A stretch of 23,662 nucleotides of DNA from Emergomyces orientalis (taxonomy: Eukaryota; Ascomycota; Eurotiomycetes; Onygenales; Ajellomycetaceae), in NCBI GenBank assembly GCA_002110485.1, contig MOWL01000086.1, positions 1 through 23,662 of the forward strand. Reading direction: 5' to 3'. Shown piece after piece: positions 11,161 to 18,444 of the stretch. The stretch's first letter is position 1. Each line of letters begins with the position of its first letter. The position numbers and the translations under genes are program-made. The notes below the pieces were generated by a model. The model was not told where the DNA came from. It worked only from the letters and a program-made list of their open reading frames with translations, and did no database searches.

Positions 11161-11231
11161 AGCTCCTAAGATGAATCGAACATCTATACAAATATTAACA
11201 GTATTTTGCTCTACCTTTGAGCTATAGGAGC
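11161..11231 (-). tRNA. trnN: tRNA-Asn (GTT)
   Basis: On the minus strand the acceptor GCTCCTA/TAGGAGC is perfect. The D-arm includes GCTC/GAGC, the anticodon stem AAATA/TATTT closes loop CTGTTAA with anticodon GTT, and the T-arm is AGATG-TTCGATT-CATCT. The discriminator base reads T. It lies between the unidentified ORF downstream of cox1 and atp9. Confidence 0.92.
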
Positions 11232-11385
11232 TTGATTAATTTAATAAGATATATTAGTTTAAATTCAAACTAAAAACCAAAAATTAATAATATTCCCTTA
11301 TACTTTTGATCTAAAAAAAAAATTTTTTTTTACTTCTATATTTATTCTATTTAATAATAAACTTTATTTAAGACTAAGTTTTAAT

Positions 11386-11640
11386 TTAATTATTAATTAA
11401 TTTATGCTTATATGAAATTTTTAATTTATTAAATTCTTCCATTTTATCTGCTAATACAGAAACATAATTAGAATTATTTGATTTAAGATCTTTTTCTATA
11501 ACGGAACCTTTTTTGAACAAATCTTCAATATTCTCACTATGATTAGTTATTAACCTATCTATAATACTAATTCTTTTAGAAATATTATTTGCTTCAGTAT
11601 CAGATATACTTTGTGGGACTTCTAAATCTAGATTACCCAC
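11386..11640 (-). CDS. unidentified ORF downstream of cox1, no ATG start
   Basis: The frame ends in TAA at 11386-11388. The listed extent starts at the only plausible conventional alternative start, GTG at 11640 (84 residues). The frame is open much further, to about 11888, giving about 167 codons, but contains no ATG before the DKMEEF segment near the C-terminus. The protein is hydrophilic and rich in Asn, Ser, Ile, Lys and Glu, with a probably helical C-terminal half. No LAGLIDADG, GIY-YIG or other domain was recognised. The upstream open part overlaps the last coding bases of cox1 in another frame and includes IPKPHKYVNCTLES, which resembles the COX1 ending [14 protein letters not shown]. 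It may be a remnant of an older cox1 end fused to foreign sequence, or a pseudogene. Confidence 0.45.
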   Translation of the reverse strand: MGNLDLEVPQSISDTEANNISKRISIIDRLITNHSENIEDLFKKGSVIEKDLKSNNSNYVSVLADKMEEFNKLKISYKHKLINN

Positions 11641-11845
11641 GGAATCACTTATTACATTAATATTTGTTTGTAAAACTAAATTATTAAATTGTTCTATAAA
11701 ATTACCTAGTTGAGGTATTAATACATTTAACTCACCAATAACATTAGTGATATCTAAACCAGATTCTAATGTACAATTTACATATTTATGTGGTTTAGGT
11801 ATATTTTTTGAATAAGTTATATAAAAGGAAATAAATTTAATAACT

Positions 11846-14800
11846 TTATTTCCTCGTAAATAAATTAAAATTAGATTGTAAAGGTAAACTTACAAATGCA
11901 TGGGGTTTAGGTGGGCTTGTTAAGCATCACTCTAAAGAATTATTATTTCTATTAAATAAAGTTTGGAATAAATCGCTAAAATATTGTGGAGTTAATCAAG
12001 GATATCTTGAAACAGGAGCTCCTTGAGTTAATTGTATATATAAAATATTTAAAAAATATCAAGTAGCTACAACACTTATAATAGAACCAAAACTACTAAT
12101 TAAATTTCAACCTGCAAAAGCATCAGGATAATCACTAATACGACGAGGCATACCTTGTAAACCTAAAAAATGTTGAGGGAAAAATGTTATATTAACCCCT
12201 AGAAATAAAATTCAGAAATGAACCTTACCAGCAAAGATATTATAAGATAAACCTAATAATTTAGGTATTCAGAAATATCAACCACTAAATAAAGCAAAAA
12301 CAGCACCCATTGAAAGAACATAATGAAAATGTGCAACTACATAATAAGTATCATGGAAAGCAATATCAAGTGAAGCATTAGCTAAAACAACACCACTTAA
12401 TCCCCCAATAGTAAACATAACAACAAAACCTAAAGCAAATAACATAGCAGGTGTTAAATGTAAAGAACCACCATAAGATGTAGCTAATCATGAGAATATT
12501 TTAATACCTGTAGGTACTGCTATAATTAACGTAGCAGCTGTAAAATATGCTCTTGTATCTACATCTAAACCAACTGTATACATGTGATGGCTTCAAACAA
12601 CAAAACCTAACACACCAATAGACATCATAGCATAAACCCGTGTTTCAGACTTTGGCCCTAATTTAATTTACAAATATTTTAATCATCTCCTGCCAAATCG
12701 TAAATAGAACTAATTTCACATGATGGAAAATTATCAATATCATTATCGTTATCTTTATTATCTGAATTTGATAGTGATATTAATGAATCTATATAGGAGT
12801 CATATTTAAATACAGAAAAACAAAAAACATTATATGTTTCTTTAGATTCTTCCCTATGTTTAATAGCTTTATCTAAATACCCTTGATCTAAACCGGGAAC
12901 AAGATTTAACTTACCCTCTTTAAGACCCTCCTGAAATTTATCATGTCTAAGTTGTAAAGATTTTTGATATATAACTGAATCATCAAGAAAAAAATCATTC
13001 ATTTTTTTTTGATCTTCATTAGTAGCCGTCCCAACTTCCTTAGATAGAATGGGCTGAATTTCCTCGAAACGTTTTCCTCTCTCAGCTCCACATTTCGCAG
13101 CTAATTTAGTATCTTCCTCTTTATAAGACTTTTCAGCAGTATTTGCCACAAAAGTAAGATATTTATCTTCTTTTTCTGCTGCATCAAAATGTTTATCTAA
13201 AGGTTTTTCTACCACTCCTTTGAAAGTAAATTTTATATTTTTACTCATGATTTGATTTTTTATTTTATATTTAAATTATTGTTTTTGGTTTAAAGAAATA
13301 TAATTAATATTATATAAACTTTTATTTTTTTTTAAGTTATATTTATTAAAAAAGAAATATAGCTTGATTAACGAAAAAAAAAGGTACTAATTGTAGCATA
13401 AATTTGTTTTTATATTTGATATTTTCTTTTACAAATATAAAAAAAAAAGATATAGTGCACACAAAGCAGAATAAAGGTAAACAATAATGATAAAATATTT
13501 GTAATTTAAATTAAAATTCATATATAATAAAAAGTTATATTATATGTATAGACCGAGCTATCCTATCTATTTAATTATTTATAACAACTTATTGTTATAA
13601 ATAAACCTATTTCTAGGCAACTAAGAGCACACCTTAAATATATTAATATATCCAGTACCGTCTGCTCGTTGCTCTTTTATCCTTTAAAGGAACTTAGATC
13701 CGCGATAATCCATTCACCATTTTGTGGTAGATAATTAGACTTATTACTATACCCTATATGATTAGTATAGGCCCATTAATAGTTACCTACTAATGTTAGT
13801 ATCTAATTCTTTAGGACTTCCCCGGAGTTTGATACTGATGGACATATATACTTGCTCAAAGTATATTTAATATCCCTAAATAACCAAAAACATTTTTACT
13901 TGAACTAGCTGAAACTACAGTACTAATTATACCAAAACCAGGTATAACTAATATATAAACTTCAGGGTGACCAAAGAATCAGAAAAGATGTTGATATAAT
14001 ATAGGATCACCTCCTCCAGCTAATTCAAAGAAAGATGTATTAAAATTTCTATCTGTTAATACCATTGTAATTGCAGCAGCAAGAACAGGTAAAGATAATA
14101 ATAATAAAACAGCTGTTATTACAACAGCTCAACCAAATAAAGCTAATTTATGTAATTTTATACCAGGGCTTCTCATATTCATAATAGTAGATATAAAATT
14201 TATAGCACCTAATAAACTACTTACTCCACTTAAATGTAAAGCAAATATAGCTAAATCTACACTAGGTCCACTATGACTTTGTATTCCTGATAATGGAGGA
14301 TAACAAATATGTTGGTAACTTCATTTTTCGTTTGAACGATTTTTATCGTTACACTCAGTAAATCTCTTTACTGTTCGGACTATACTTTCATCTTAATTAT
14401 TAGATTTGTAACAGATTTTTTCGGATTTTTCTAATAGTATCTCTTATATTACACAATTTTTCGTAATTTCCTTTATTTTTTACGTAAGATCTTGCTCAGA
14501 TTCTATACTCTAATGATTTTACTCCTTTCATTGTATCTTTAAAAAATACTATTATGTTTTCAATGGCTCTTGAATTAGTGGTATCTAAAATATAATGATT
14601 ATATATTTCTTTATATCTAACTGGATTATTAATATGAAGCATCAAACCTATTCCTTGTAAAACAATTTTGTCTAATTTTTGTGTTAGACCAAAACCATGT
14701 ACTATTATATTGGAATCTTTTTTTGTTAAGTAGAAACTACCTTCTGCTTCAATAAATCCAACTAATCAGTTTTTACTCATCACATTATTTAGTGAATTTA

Positions 14801-15905
14801 CACTTACTAAAGGTAAATTTACATTTTTTCAAGCAGGCGAAATATAACCAACACCAATCTTAGAATTTTTAATTTCTAGAAGTTTAGTATTTTTATCTTG
14901 CTTATTTAAACTAAGATCATTTAATATTGCCAAAGCTTTTTTTAATTTTATATAATCAAAATATTTTGAAGTCAATAGAGGATATTTATCAAATATAGGT
15001 AGTATAATAGATTCTATTATCTTTCTATCTCTAATAAAATATTGCCCTTTTGTACCATCTTTTGTTATAGAACCTACCCCTAATTCTTTCTTAATATAAT
15101 TTAAAACTCTTAAATTATATCTAGATTGAGTCAATTTAAAACTTAAACCTCATTTGTCTCCTTGATTAGTTATAGAAAAATTACCGTCTCCATCTGTAAA
15201 CCCTACTAACCATTGTTCAAATGATTCTTTATTAATCTTTTTTTCTTTAAGATGCTCTTCGTTAAGTCTCTGATGACTAGTAAAAAAACGTTTATTTACT
15301 AATCAGGCGTATTGTCTCCTTGACATTCACATTTTTACATACGTATAATTTAATATTTGACCATAGTTTATACGATTTATTAAAAATATACATGAGTAGT
15401 GAATTACATGTAATACTAAAATTATATAGTATACTTGAAGATGTTCACGCATCGAGAAGAGTTTGCTCAAATTTATATCACTATAAATTAACTCCCTAAT
15501 CCATTTAAGAGTTCAACCTGTACCAGCTCCATTTTCAATTGTAGCTGAAAAAATAAATAATAATAAACTAGGTATTAATAGTCAAAAACTTATATTATTT
15601 AATCTAGGAAATGCCATATCAGGACCTCCTATTAAAATAGGTAATAAAAAATTACCAAAACCTCCTATTAAAGCAGGCATAACCATGAAAAAAATCATTA
15701 ATATAGCATGGGCTGTTATAACACTATTATATAGCTGGTTATCTGCTATGTACTGAACCCCAGGTCCAGATAATTCTAAACGTATTATAACAGAAAAAGC
15801 TGTACCTATCAAACCTGAAAATAAAGCAAATATTAAATATAACATTCCTATATCTTTTGCATTTGAAGATAAAAATCAACGCTCTCTTCACATTGTTATA
15901 TTCAT
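11846..15905 (-). CDS. cox1: cytochrome c oxidase subunit I, left-arm copy, two introns
   Basis: Encodes the catalytic subunit of complex IV. Exons join as 15905-15508, 14303-13872 and 12638-11846, giving 540 residues from the conventional ATG ([20 protein letters not shown]). Phases fit exactly across both splice junctions, producing GWT-L-YPPLSG and GYLG-M-VYAMMS. Functional residues are present: heme a ligand H66 ([11 protein letters not shown]), CuB ligand H245 cross-linked to Y249 (GHPEVY), CuB pair H294/H295 (WSHHMYTV), and heme ligands H380/H382 (VAHFHYV). The C-terminus [15 protein letters not shown] is normal, with stop TAA at 11846-11848. The frame is open upstream for 44 more codons to an ATG at 16037. 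The ten-tRNA block lies directly upstream, and this gene is duplicated in the right arm. Confidence 0.95.
12639..13871 (-). mobile_element. cox1 intron 2, group I, left-arm copy
   Basis: Length is 1233 nt. The upstream exon ends in T (GGGAT) and the intron ends in G, as group I introns do. The catalytic core lies near the 5' end: CTCCGGGGAAGTCCTAAAG (13809-13827) and AACGAGCAGACGGTACTGG (13652-13670) are typical of a widespread fungal mitochondrial group I core. Strong hairpins follow, including an 11-bp stem ATTTATAACAA/TTGTTATAAAT near 13576-13601. The 189-codon ORF occupies the 3' part, ending 40 nt before the splice site. The subtype is uncertain. Confidence 0.85.
12679..13248 (-). CDS. 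intron 2-encoded protein of unknown family (intact copy)
   Basis: A free-standing ORF of 189 codons from ATG (13248) to TAA, in the 3' third of cox1 intron 2. It is not continuous with the upstream exon. The product is hydrophilic and highly charged (many Lys, Glu, Asp) and probably mostly helical, with a low-complexity Asn/Asp segment ([15 protein letters not shown]) before the C-terminus [11 protein letters not shown]. It has none of the motifs of LAGLIDADG, GIY-YIG or HNH homing endonucleases and no reverse transcriptase motif. It contains no TGA codon. I do not recognise the family. It could be a maturase-like factor, a decayed and replaced intron ORF, or an unrelated cargo gene. The right-arm copy is frameshifted. 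Confidence 0.7.
   Translation of the reverse strand: MSKNIKFTFKGVVEKPLDKHFDAAEKEDKYLTFVANTAEKSYKEEDTKLAAKCGAERGKRFEEIQPILSKEVGTATNEDQKKMNDFFLDDSVIYQKSLQLRHDKFQEGLKEGKLNLVPGLDQGYLDKAIKHREESKETYNVFCFSVFKYDSYIDSLISLSNSDNKDNDNDIDNFPSCEISSIYDLAGDD
13872..14303 (-). other. cox1: cox1 exon 2, left arm
   Basis: A 432-nt exon starting with the last base of a Leu codon ([20 protein letters not shown] follows) and ending in GYLG plus AT of a split Met codon. It carries the H245/Y249 active-site pair. TGA codes for Trp in FGWAVV and in HLFWFFGH. Confidence 0.93.
14304..15507 (-). mobile_element. cox1 intron 1, group I with LAGLIDADG ORF, left-arm copy
   Basis: Length is 1204 nt. The exon ends in T (GAACTCT) and the intron ends in G. 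A TATAGTCC element (around 14377-14384 on the minus strand), characteristic of the S/P7 strand of mitochondrial group I introns, lies about 15 nt after the endonuclease stop and 75 nt before the 3' splice site. The homing endonuclease frame continues directly from exon 1. The two arms carry copies of equal length. Confidence 0.88.
14400..15507 (-). CDS. LAGLIDADG homing endonuclease in cox1 intron 1, left-arm copy
   Basis: The protein is read in frame with exon 1 and probably released by proteolysis. About 369 intron codons run to TAA at 14400-14402. Two LAGLIDADG motifs are present about 150 residues apart: LVGFTDGDG (15183-15209) and LVGFIEAEG (14739-14765), each with the acidic metal-binding residue and followed by the usual aromatic-rich strand (NFSI and SFYL). 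The linker region includes [20 protein letters not shown]. The segment [20 protein letters not shown] upstream is typical of cox1 intron ORFs. The frame uses TGA for Trp and looks intact, so it may be an active endonuclease and/or a maturase for its own intron. Confidence 0.92.
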
Positions 15906-16096
15906 TATTTTATCTAAAATTGTTTTATTAGAATTTTCGTCACTAGGTTGATCCTTTTCATTTAGAATTGTAGTATAGGCATTTTTTATTTCTCTTATAT
16001 TCCTATAATCAGAGCTACTAGTTGTAGGCTGATCCATACAAATTCTAAGTATCTCTCTTCTTTTTGTTTAAATCTAAAATAAAATTTAATTCTAGG

Positions 16097-16167
16097 ATTC
16101 TTATCTTAGACTCGAACTAAGATCTAAATATTAGAAGTATTCTGCTCTACCATTAAGCTAATAAGAA
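16097..16167 (-). tRNA. trnR: tRNA-Arg (TCT), left arm
   Basis: Acceptor TTCTTAT/ATAAGAA is perfect, the anticodon stem GAATA/TATTT closes loop CTTCTAA, and the T-arm is CTTAG-TTCGAGT-CTAAG. Discriminator T. It lies directly upstream of cox1, so tRNA excision probably frees the cox1 5' leader. Confidence 0.92.
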
Positions 16168-16510
16168 TTATATAAACTATTAATAACATTAATATATTAA
16201 AAAAGCACAAAATTTATTCTCTTACGGAGAATAATTATATATAATCTATTAGATTCTTTTATACTAAAGGTAAAAATTTATCTTATTACTTTTTATCCTT
16301 ATAGATACATTTATCTAGATGAAATTAATACAGAATAAAATCTTAACATATAAAATAAATTTAAAGTGGTAATATAAAACAAAAAATAACTTTATATTAA
16401 ATATATAATTATTTAGTTGAAATTTACCTTTAAATATAAACTCTTATATTAAAAAAACTAATAATTTTATTTAATAATATTTTATTATCTTTATATTATT
16501 TGCATATTAA
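16168..16510. other. gene-free, hairpin-rich spacer, left arm
   Basis: This 343-nt stretch between the two trnR genes has no ORF or tRNA. It includes an 8-bp perfect hairpin with loop TTACG (TTATTCTC/GAGAATAA, 16214-16234) and a 6-bp hairpin TAGATA-TATCTA about 80 nt further away from cox1. It is repeated in the right arm. Confidence 0.5.
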
Positions 16511-16581
16511 AAACATGTACAAGATTTGAACTTATATCATTGTGTCCGTAGCACAGTATTCTGCCATTAAACTAACATGTT
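16511..16581 (-). tRNA. trnR: tRNA-Arg (ACG), left arm
   Basis: Acceptor AACATGT/ACATGTT is perfect, the anticodon loop CTACGGA sits on a TGTG/CACA stem, and the T-arm is ATAAG-TTCAAAT-CTTGT. Discriminator T. The 240-nt spacer between it and trnH contains only AT-rich hairpins (AACTATT/AATAGTT and AGACT/AGTCT). Confidence 0.9.
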
Positions 16582-16821
16582 TATACCTAATAAATACAAA
16601 CTATTTTTAAATAGTTCTGTAAAGACTAAATAATAAAGTCTAAAGTTTATTGAATAAAATAATTATAATAAGTTTACGATAATATAAGAATAATTTTTGT
16701 ACTATTATTAAGTCACACAAACTTCATTAACTAAATTAAATTAAAACTATAAGGTAATATATCAGATTAATATAATATACGAGCAAAAAAAATGTTTTTT
16801 TTTAGATCCTTTAACAGTTAG

Positions 16822-16894
16822 GGTTGGTACCTTGAATCGAACAAGGATATACTATGCCACATACAGCTGTTCTACCTATTGAACTATACCGACC
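16822..16894 (-). tRNA. trnH: tRNA-His (GTG), left arm
   Basis: Acceptor GTCGGTA/TACCAAC has one C-A mismatch. The anticodon stem GCTGT/ATAGT closes loop ATGTGGC with anticodon GTG, and the T-arm is CCTTG-TTCGATT-CAAGG. The template encodes G at position -1 opposite C73, the tRNA-His identity element, which supports the call. Confidence 0.92.
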
Positions 16895-16952
16895 TAAATT
16901 TTTATGTATATAAATTATATAATAAGATTAAAAAACTTAATTATTTTACATG

Positions 16953-17024
16953 AGCCAGGAGAGAAATTCGAATTCTCATTCTTAATTCATGAAATTATTG
17001 TTCTACCTATTAAACTATCCTGGC
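16953..17024 (-). tRNA. trnM: tRNA-Met (CAT), second copy in left arm
   Basis: Acceptor GCCAGGA/TCCTGGC is perfect, the D-arm is GTTTAATAGGTAGAAC, the anticodon loop TTCATGA sits on a 4-bp stem, and the T-arm is GAGAA-TTCGAAT-TTCTC. Discriminator T. A CAT anticodon could also be an initiator Met or a lysidine-type Ile tRNA. Confidence 0.88.
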
Positions 17025-17043
17025 TAAGGTATTAAAAAAAAAA

Positions 17044-17116
17044 TTATGTTGGAGCGATTCGAACACTCAATAATAAATACCAAAAATTTATGACTTACCT
17101 ATTAGTCAACAACATA
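17044..17116 (-). tRNA. trnQ: tRNA-Gln (TTG), left arm
   Basis: Acceptor TATGTTG/CAACATA and D-stem GACT/AGTC are perfect. The anticodon stem TAAAT/ATTTA closes loop TTTTGGT with anticodon TTG, and the T-arm is GAGTG-TTCGAAT-CGCTC. Reading TGG (Pro) would break the anticodon stem. Confidence 0.9.
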
Positions 17117-17133
17117 AAAATAATTAAAATTAA

Positions 17134-17216
17134 TATGGGTAACAAGACTTGAACTTGCAAAGTTAAAACTATTCCATCCTAAGTGGAACCTGGTTACCAA
17201 ATTTCAGCATACCCAT
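17134..17216 (-). tRNA. trnL: tRNA-Leu (TAG), left arm
   Basis: 83 nt with a long variable arm, as expected for Leu. Acceptor ATGGGTA/TACCCAT, anticodon stem TTCCA/TGGAA with loop CTTAGGA, T-loop TTCAAGT, discriminator A. Confidence 0.93.
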
Positions 17217-17241
17217 GTACAAGAAATAAATCAAGTAAAAC

Positions 17242-17314
17242 TGCTCGAAATAAGATTTGAACTTATAACCTAAACATCTTCAGTGTTCCGCTCGACCAAT
17301 TGAGCTTTTCGAGC
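17242..17314 (-). tRNA. trnF: tRNA-Phe (GAA), left arm
   Basis: Acceptor GCTCGAA/TTCGAGC is perfect, the anticodon stem GAACA/TGTTT closes loop CTGAAGA, and the T-arm is ATAAG-TTCAAAT-CTTAT. Discriminator A. Confidence 0.94.
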
Positions 17315-17326
17315 TAAAAAAAAAAT

Positions 17327-17398
17327 TGGAGCTATCAGGAGTTGAACCTGAATTGAGGACATGCAAAGTCCCAGTTTTACCAATTAGACTATAGCCCC
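17327..17398 (-). tRNA. trnA: tRNA-Ala (TGC), left arm
   Basis: Acceptor GGGGCTA/TAGCTCC pairs fully (one G-U), with T8-A9 in place, anticodon loop TTTGCAT on GGGAC/GTCCT, and discriminator A. This copy has the full G4 run at its 5' end. The right-arm copy has only G3. Confidence 0.94.
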
Positions 17399-17585
17399 TA
17401 AATTATATATTTTAAATAACTACCTGTTATTATATTCAATAAGGTATATATAAACAATATATAACTTTAATTATATTTTTTTATAATAATAAAGTTATAA
17501 AATATTATATAAATTCATTAGTGTATAAATTTTTTATAAATATTTAATTATTTCTAAGTAATAAATAATAAAAATTATTATTAAT

Positions 17586-17667
17586 TATCCAAGGCACGAT
17601 TTGAACGTACACGAAATCCATCACCTAATTTTAAGTTAGGTCTGTCTACCAATTCCAGCACTCGGAT
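17586..17667 (-). tRNA. trnL: tRNA-Leu (TAA), left arm
   Basis: 82 nt, class II with a long variable arm. Acceptor ATCCGAG/CTTGGAT, anticodon stem CCTAA/TTAGG with loop CTTAAAA, T-loop TTCAAAT, discriminator A. Confidence 0.94.
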
Positions 17668-17703
17668 TAAAAAAATTTTAAAAAATAATAAAATAAATTA
17701 ATG

Positions 17704-17771
17704 TAAGGCTAAAATAGTCGAACATTAAAAAAGCTATCATGAGCAGCTGGCTTTACCATTAAGCTATCCTT
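17704..17771 (-). pseudogene. trnM: damaged tRNA-Met (CAT) at the tip of the left arm
   Basis: The anticodon arm (AGCTG/TAGCT, loop CTCATGA) and the D-arm are intact. The 5' end reads AAGGATAGC where AAGGCTATAGC would give a perfect acceptor with TAGCCTT, so two bases appear lost and the T8-A9 connector is disturbed. The T-stem has also lost the C that should pair with G. The right-arm copy keeps its T-stem. It is probably non-functional, or a sequencing artefact at the palindrome tip. Confidence 0.6.
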
Positions 17772-17784
17772 AAAAAAATTTTTA

Positions 17785-17874
17785 AGGTTGTTATCACCTT
17801 TTCTAAAAAACAAGTGATGTAATATAACATATTGGACTCATGATCCAATAATTAGGTGCAATTCTAAACTTGCT
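17785..17874. other. unique loop between the palindrome arms
   Basis: About 90 nt that have no partner in the other arm. Nearly all of it is one trnM gene plus about 25 nt of leader, in which ATCAC and GTGAT could pair. It is the entire small single-copy region of this inverted repeat. The symmetry centre of the palindrome falls inside the tRNA's D-arm. Confidence 0.85.
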
Positions 17875-17875
17875 T
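17809..17875 (+). tRNA. trnM: tRNA-Met (CAT) in the palindrome loop
   Basis: A 67-nt plus-strand cloverleaf: acceptor AACAAGT/ACTTGCT with one A-C mismatch, D-stem ATGT/ACAT with a short loop lacking GG, a perfect anticodon stem TTGGA/TCCAA with loop CTCATGA, and an irregular T-arm TTAG/CTAA. On the other strand the loop would give ATG and lose U33-type features, so plus is correct. It is single-copy, unlike its neighbours. It is followed by trnM-L-A-F-L-Q, as in the ascomycete block after rnl. Confidence 0.7.
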
Positions 17876-17889
17876 TAAAAATTTTTTTT

Positions 17890-17961
17890 TAAGCTATAGC
17901 TTAATGGTAAAGCCAGCTGCTCATGATAGCTTTTATAAATGTTCGACTCATTTTAGCCTTA
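17890..17961 (+). tRNA. trnM: tRNA-Met (CAT), tip of the right arm
   Basis: D-arm GCTT/AAGC, anticodon arm AGCTG/TAGCT with loop CTCATGA, and a complete T-arm AAATG-TTCGACT-CATTT. The 5' strand TAAGCTA pairs with TAGCCTT at only five of seven positions. One extra G (AAGGCTA) would make it perfect. It is better preserved than the left-arm copy but also slightly damaged. Confidence 0.75.
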
Positions 17962-17995
17962 CATTAATTTATTTATTATTTTTAAAATTTTTTTA

Positions 17996-18077
17996 ATCCG
18001 AGTGCTGGAATTGGTAGACAGACCTAACTTAAAATTAGGTGATGGATTTCGTGTACGTTCAAATCGTGCCTTGGATA
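17996..18077 (+). tRNA. trnL: tRNA-Leu (TAA), right arm
   Basis: Same sequence as the left-arm trnL(TAA): acceptor ATCCGAG/CTTGGAT, loop CTTAAAA, long variable arm. Confidence 0.94.
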
Positions 18078-18262
18078 ATTAATAATAATTTTATTATTTA
18101 TTACTTAGAAATAATTAAATATTTATAAAAAATTTATACACTAATGAATTTATATAATATTTTATAACTTTATTATTATAAAAAAATATAATTAAAGTTA
18201 TATATTGTTTATATATACCTTATTGAATATAATAACAGGTAGTTATTTAAAATATATAATTT

Positions 18263-18334
18263 AGGGCTATAGTCTAATTGGTAAAACTGGGACTTTGCAT
18301 GTCCTCAATTCAGGTTCAACTCCTGATAGCTCCA
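18263..18334 (+). tRNA. trnA: tRNA-Ala (TGC), right arm, weakened acceptor
   Basis: As the left copy except that the 5' G-run is G3 instead of G4, so the first acceptor position reads A opposite C. The rest of the cloverleaf is identical, with loop TTTGCAT. It is probably still recognisable, or the missing G is a sequencing error. Confidence 0.85.
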
Positions 18335-18346
18335 ATTTTTTTTTTA

Positions 18347-18419
18347 GCTCGAAAAGCTCAATTGGTCGAGCGGAACACTGAAGATGTTTAGGTTATAAGT
18401 TCAAATCTTATTTCGAGCA
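18347..18419 (+). tRNA. trnF: tRNA-Phe (GAA), right arm
   Basis: Identical in structure to the left-arm copy: acceptor GCTCGAA/TTCGAGC, loop CTGAAGA. Confidence 0.94.
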
Positions 18420-18444
18420 GTTTTACTTGATTTATTTCTTGTAC

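Larger units (their letters stand above)
11997..17784. repeat. left arm of giant inverted repeat
   Basis: This segment is the inverse complement of the right arm, with only scattered single-base gaps. It contains most of cox1 with both introns, plus ten tRNA genes. Its outer limit is not visible: position 11997 pairs with the last base of the window, so the repeat may go further. The inner limit near 17784 is set by loss of complementarity inside the A/T block. Relative to the right arm it has longer homopolymers at six places and an intact intron 2 ORF, but a more damaged trnM at the tip. Confidence 0.97.

Noticed and set aside
11386..11890. The downstream ORF as rps3/var1
   Set aside because: It is far too short, and no RPS3 motif is seen.
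12679..13248. Intron 2 ORF as a LAGLIDADG or GIY-YIG endonuclease
   Set aside because: None of the family's motifs appear in any part of the 189 residues, with TGA read either way.
14829..15134. A separate 101-residue ORF in intron 1
   Set aside because: It is only the stretch between two TGA codons. With TGA as Trp it is the middle of the LAGLIDADG frame that continues from exon 1.
16168..16510. RNase P RNA (rnpB) or another ncRNA in the spacer
   Set aside because: Hairpins are present, but I found none of the conserved P4 sequence elements that would identify rnpB.
17640..18020. A CRISPR-like or tandem repeat structure at the centre
   Set aside because: The repetition is a single large inverted repeat of tRNA genes, not a regular spaced array.
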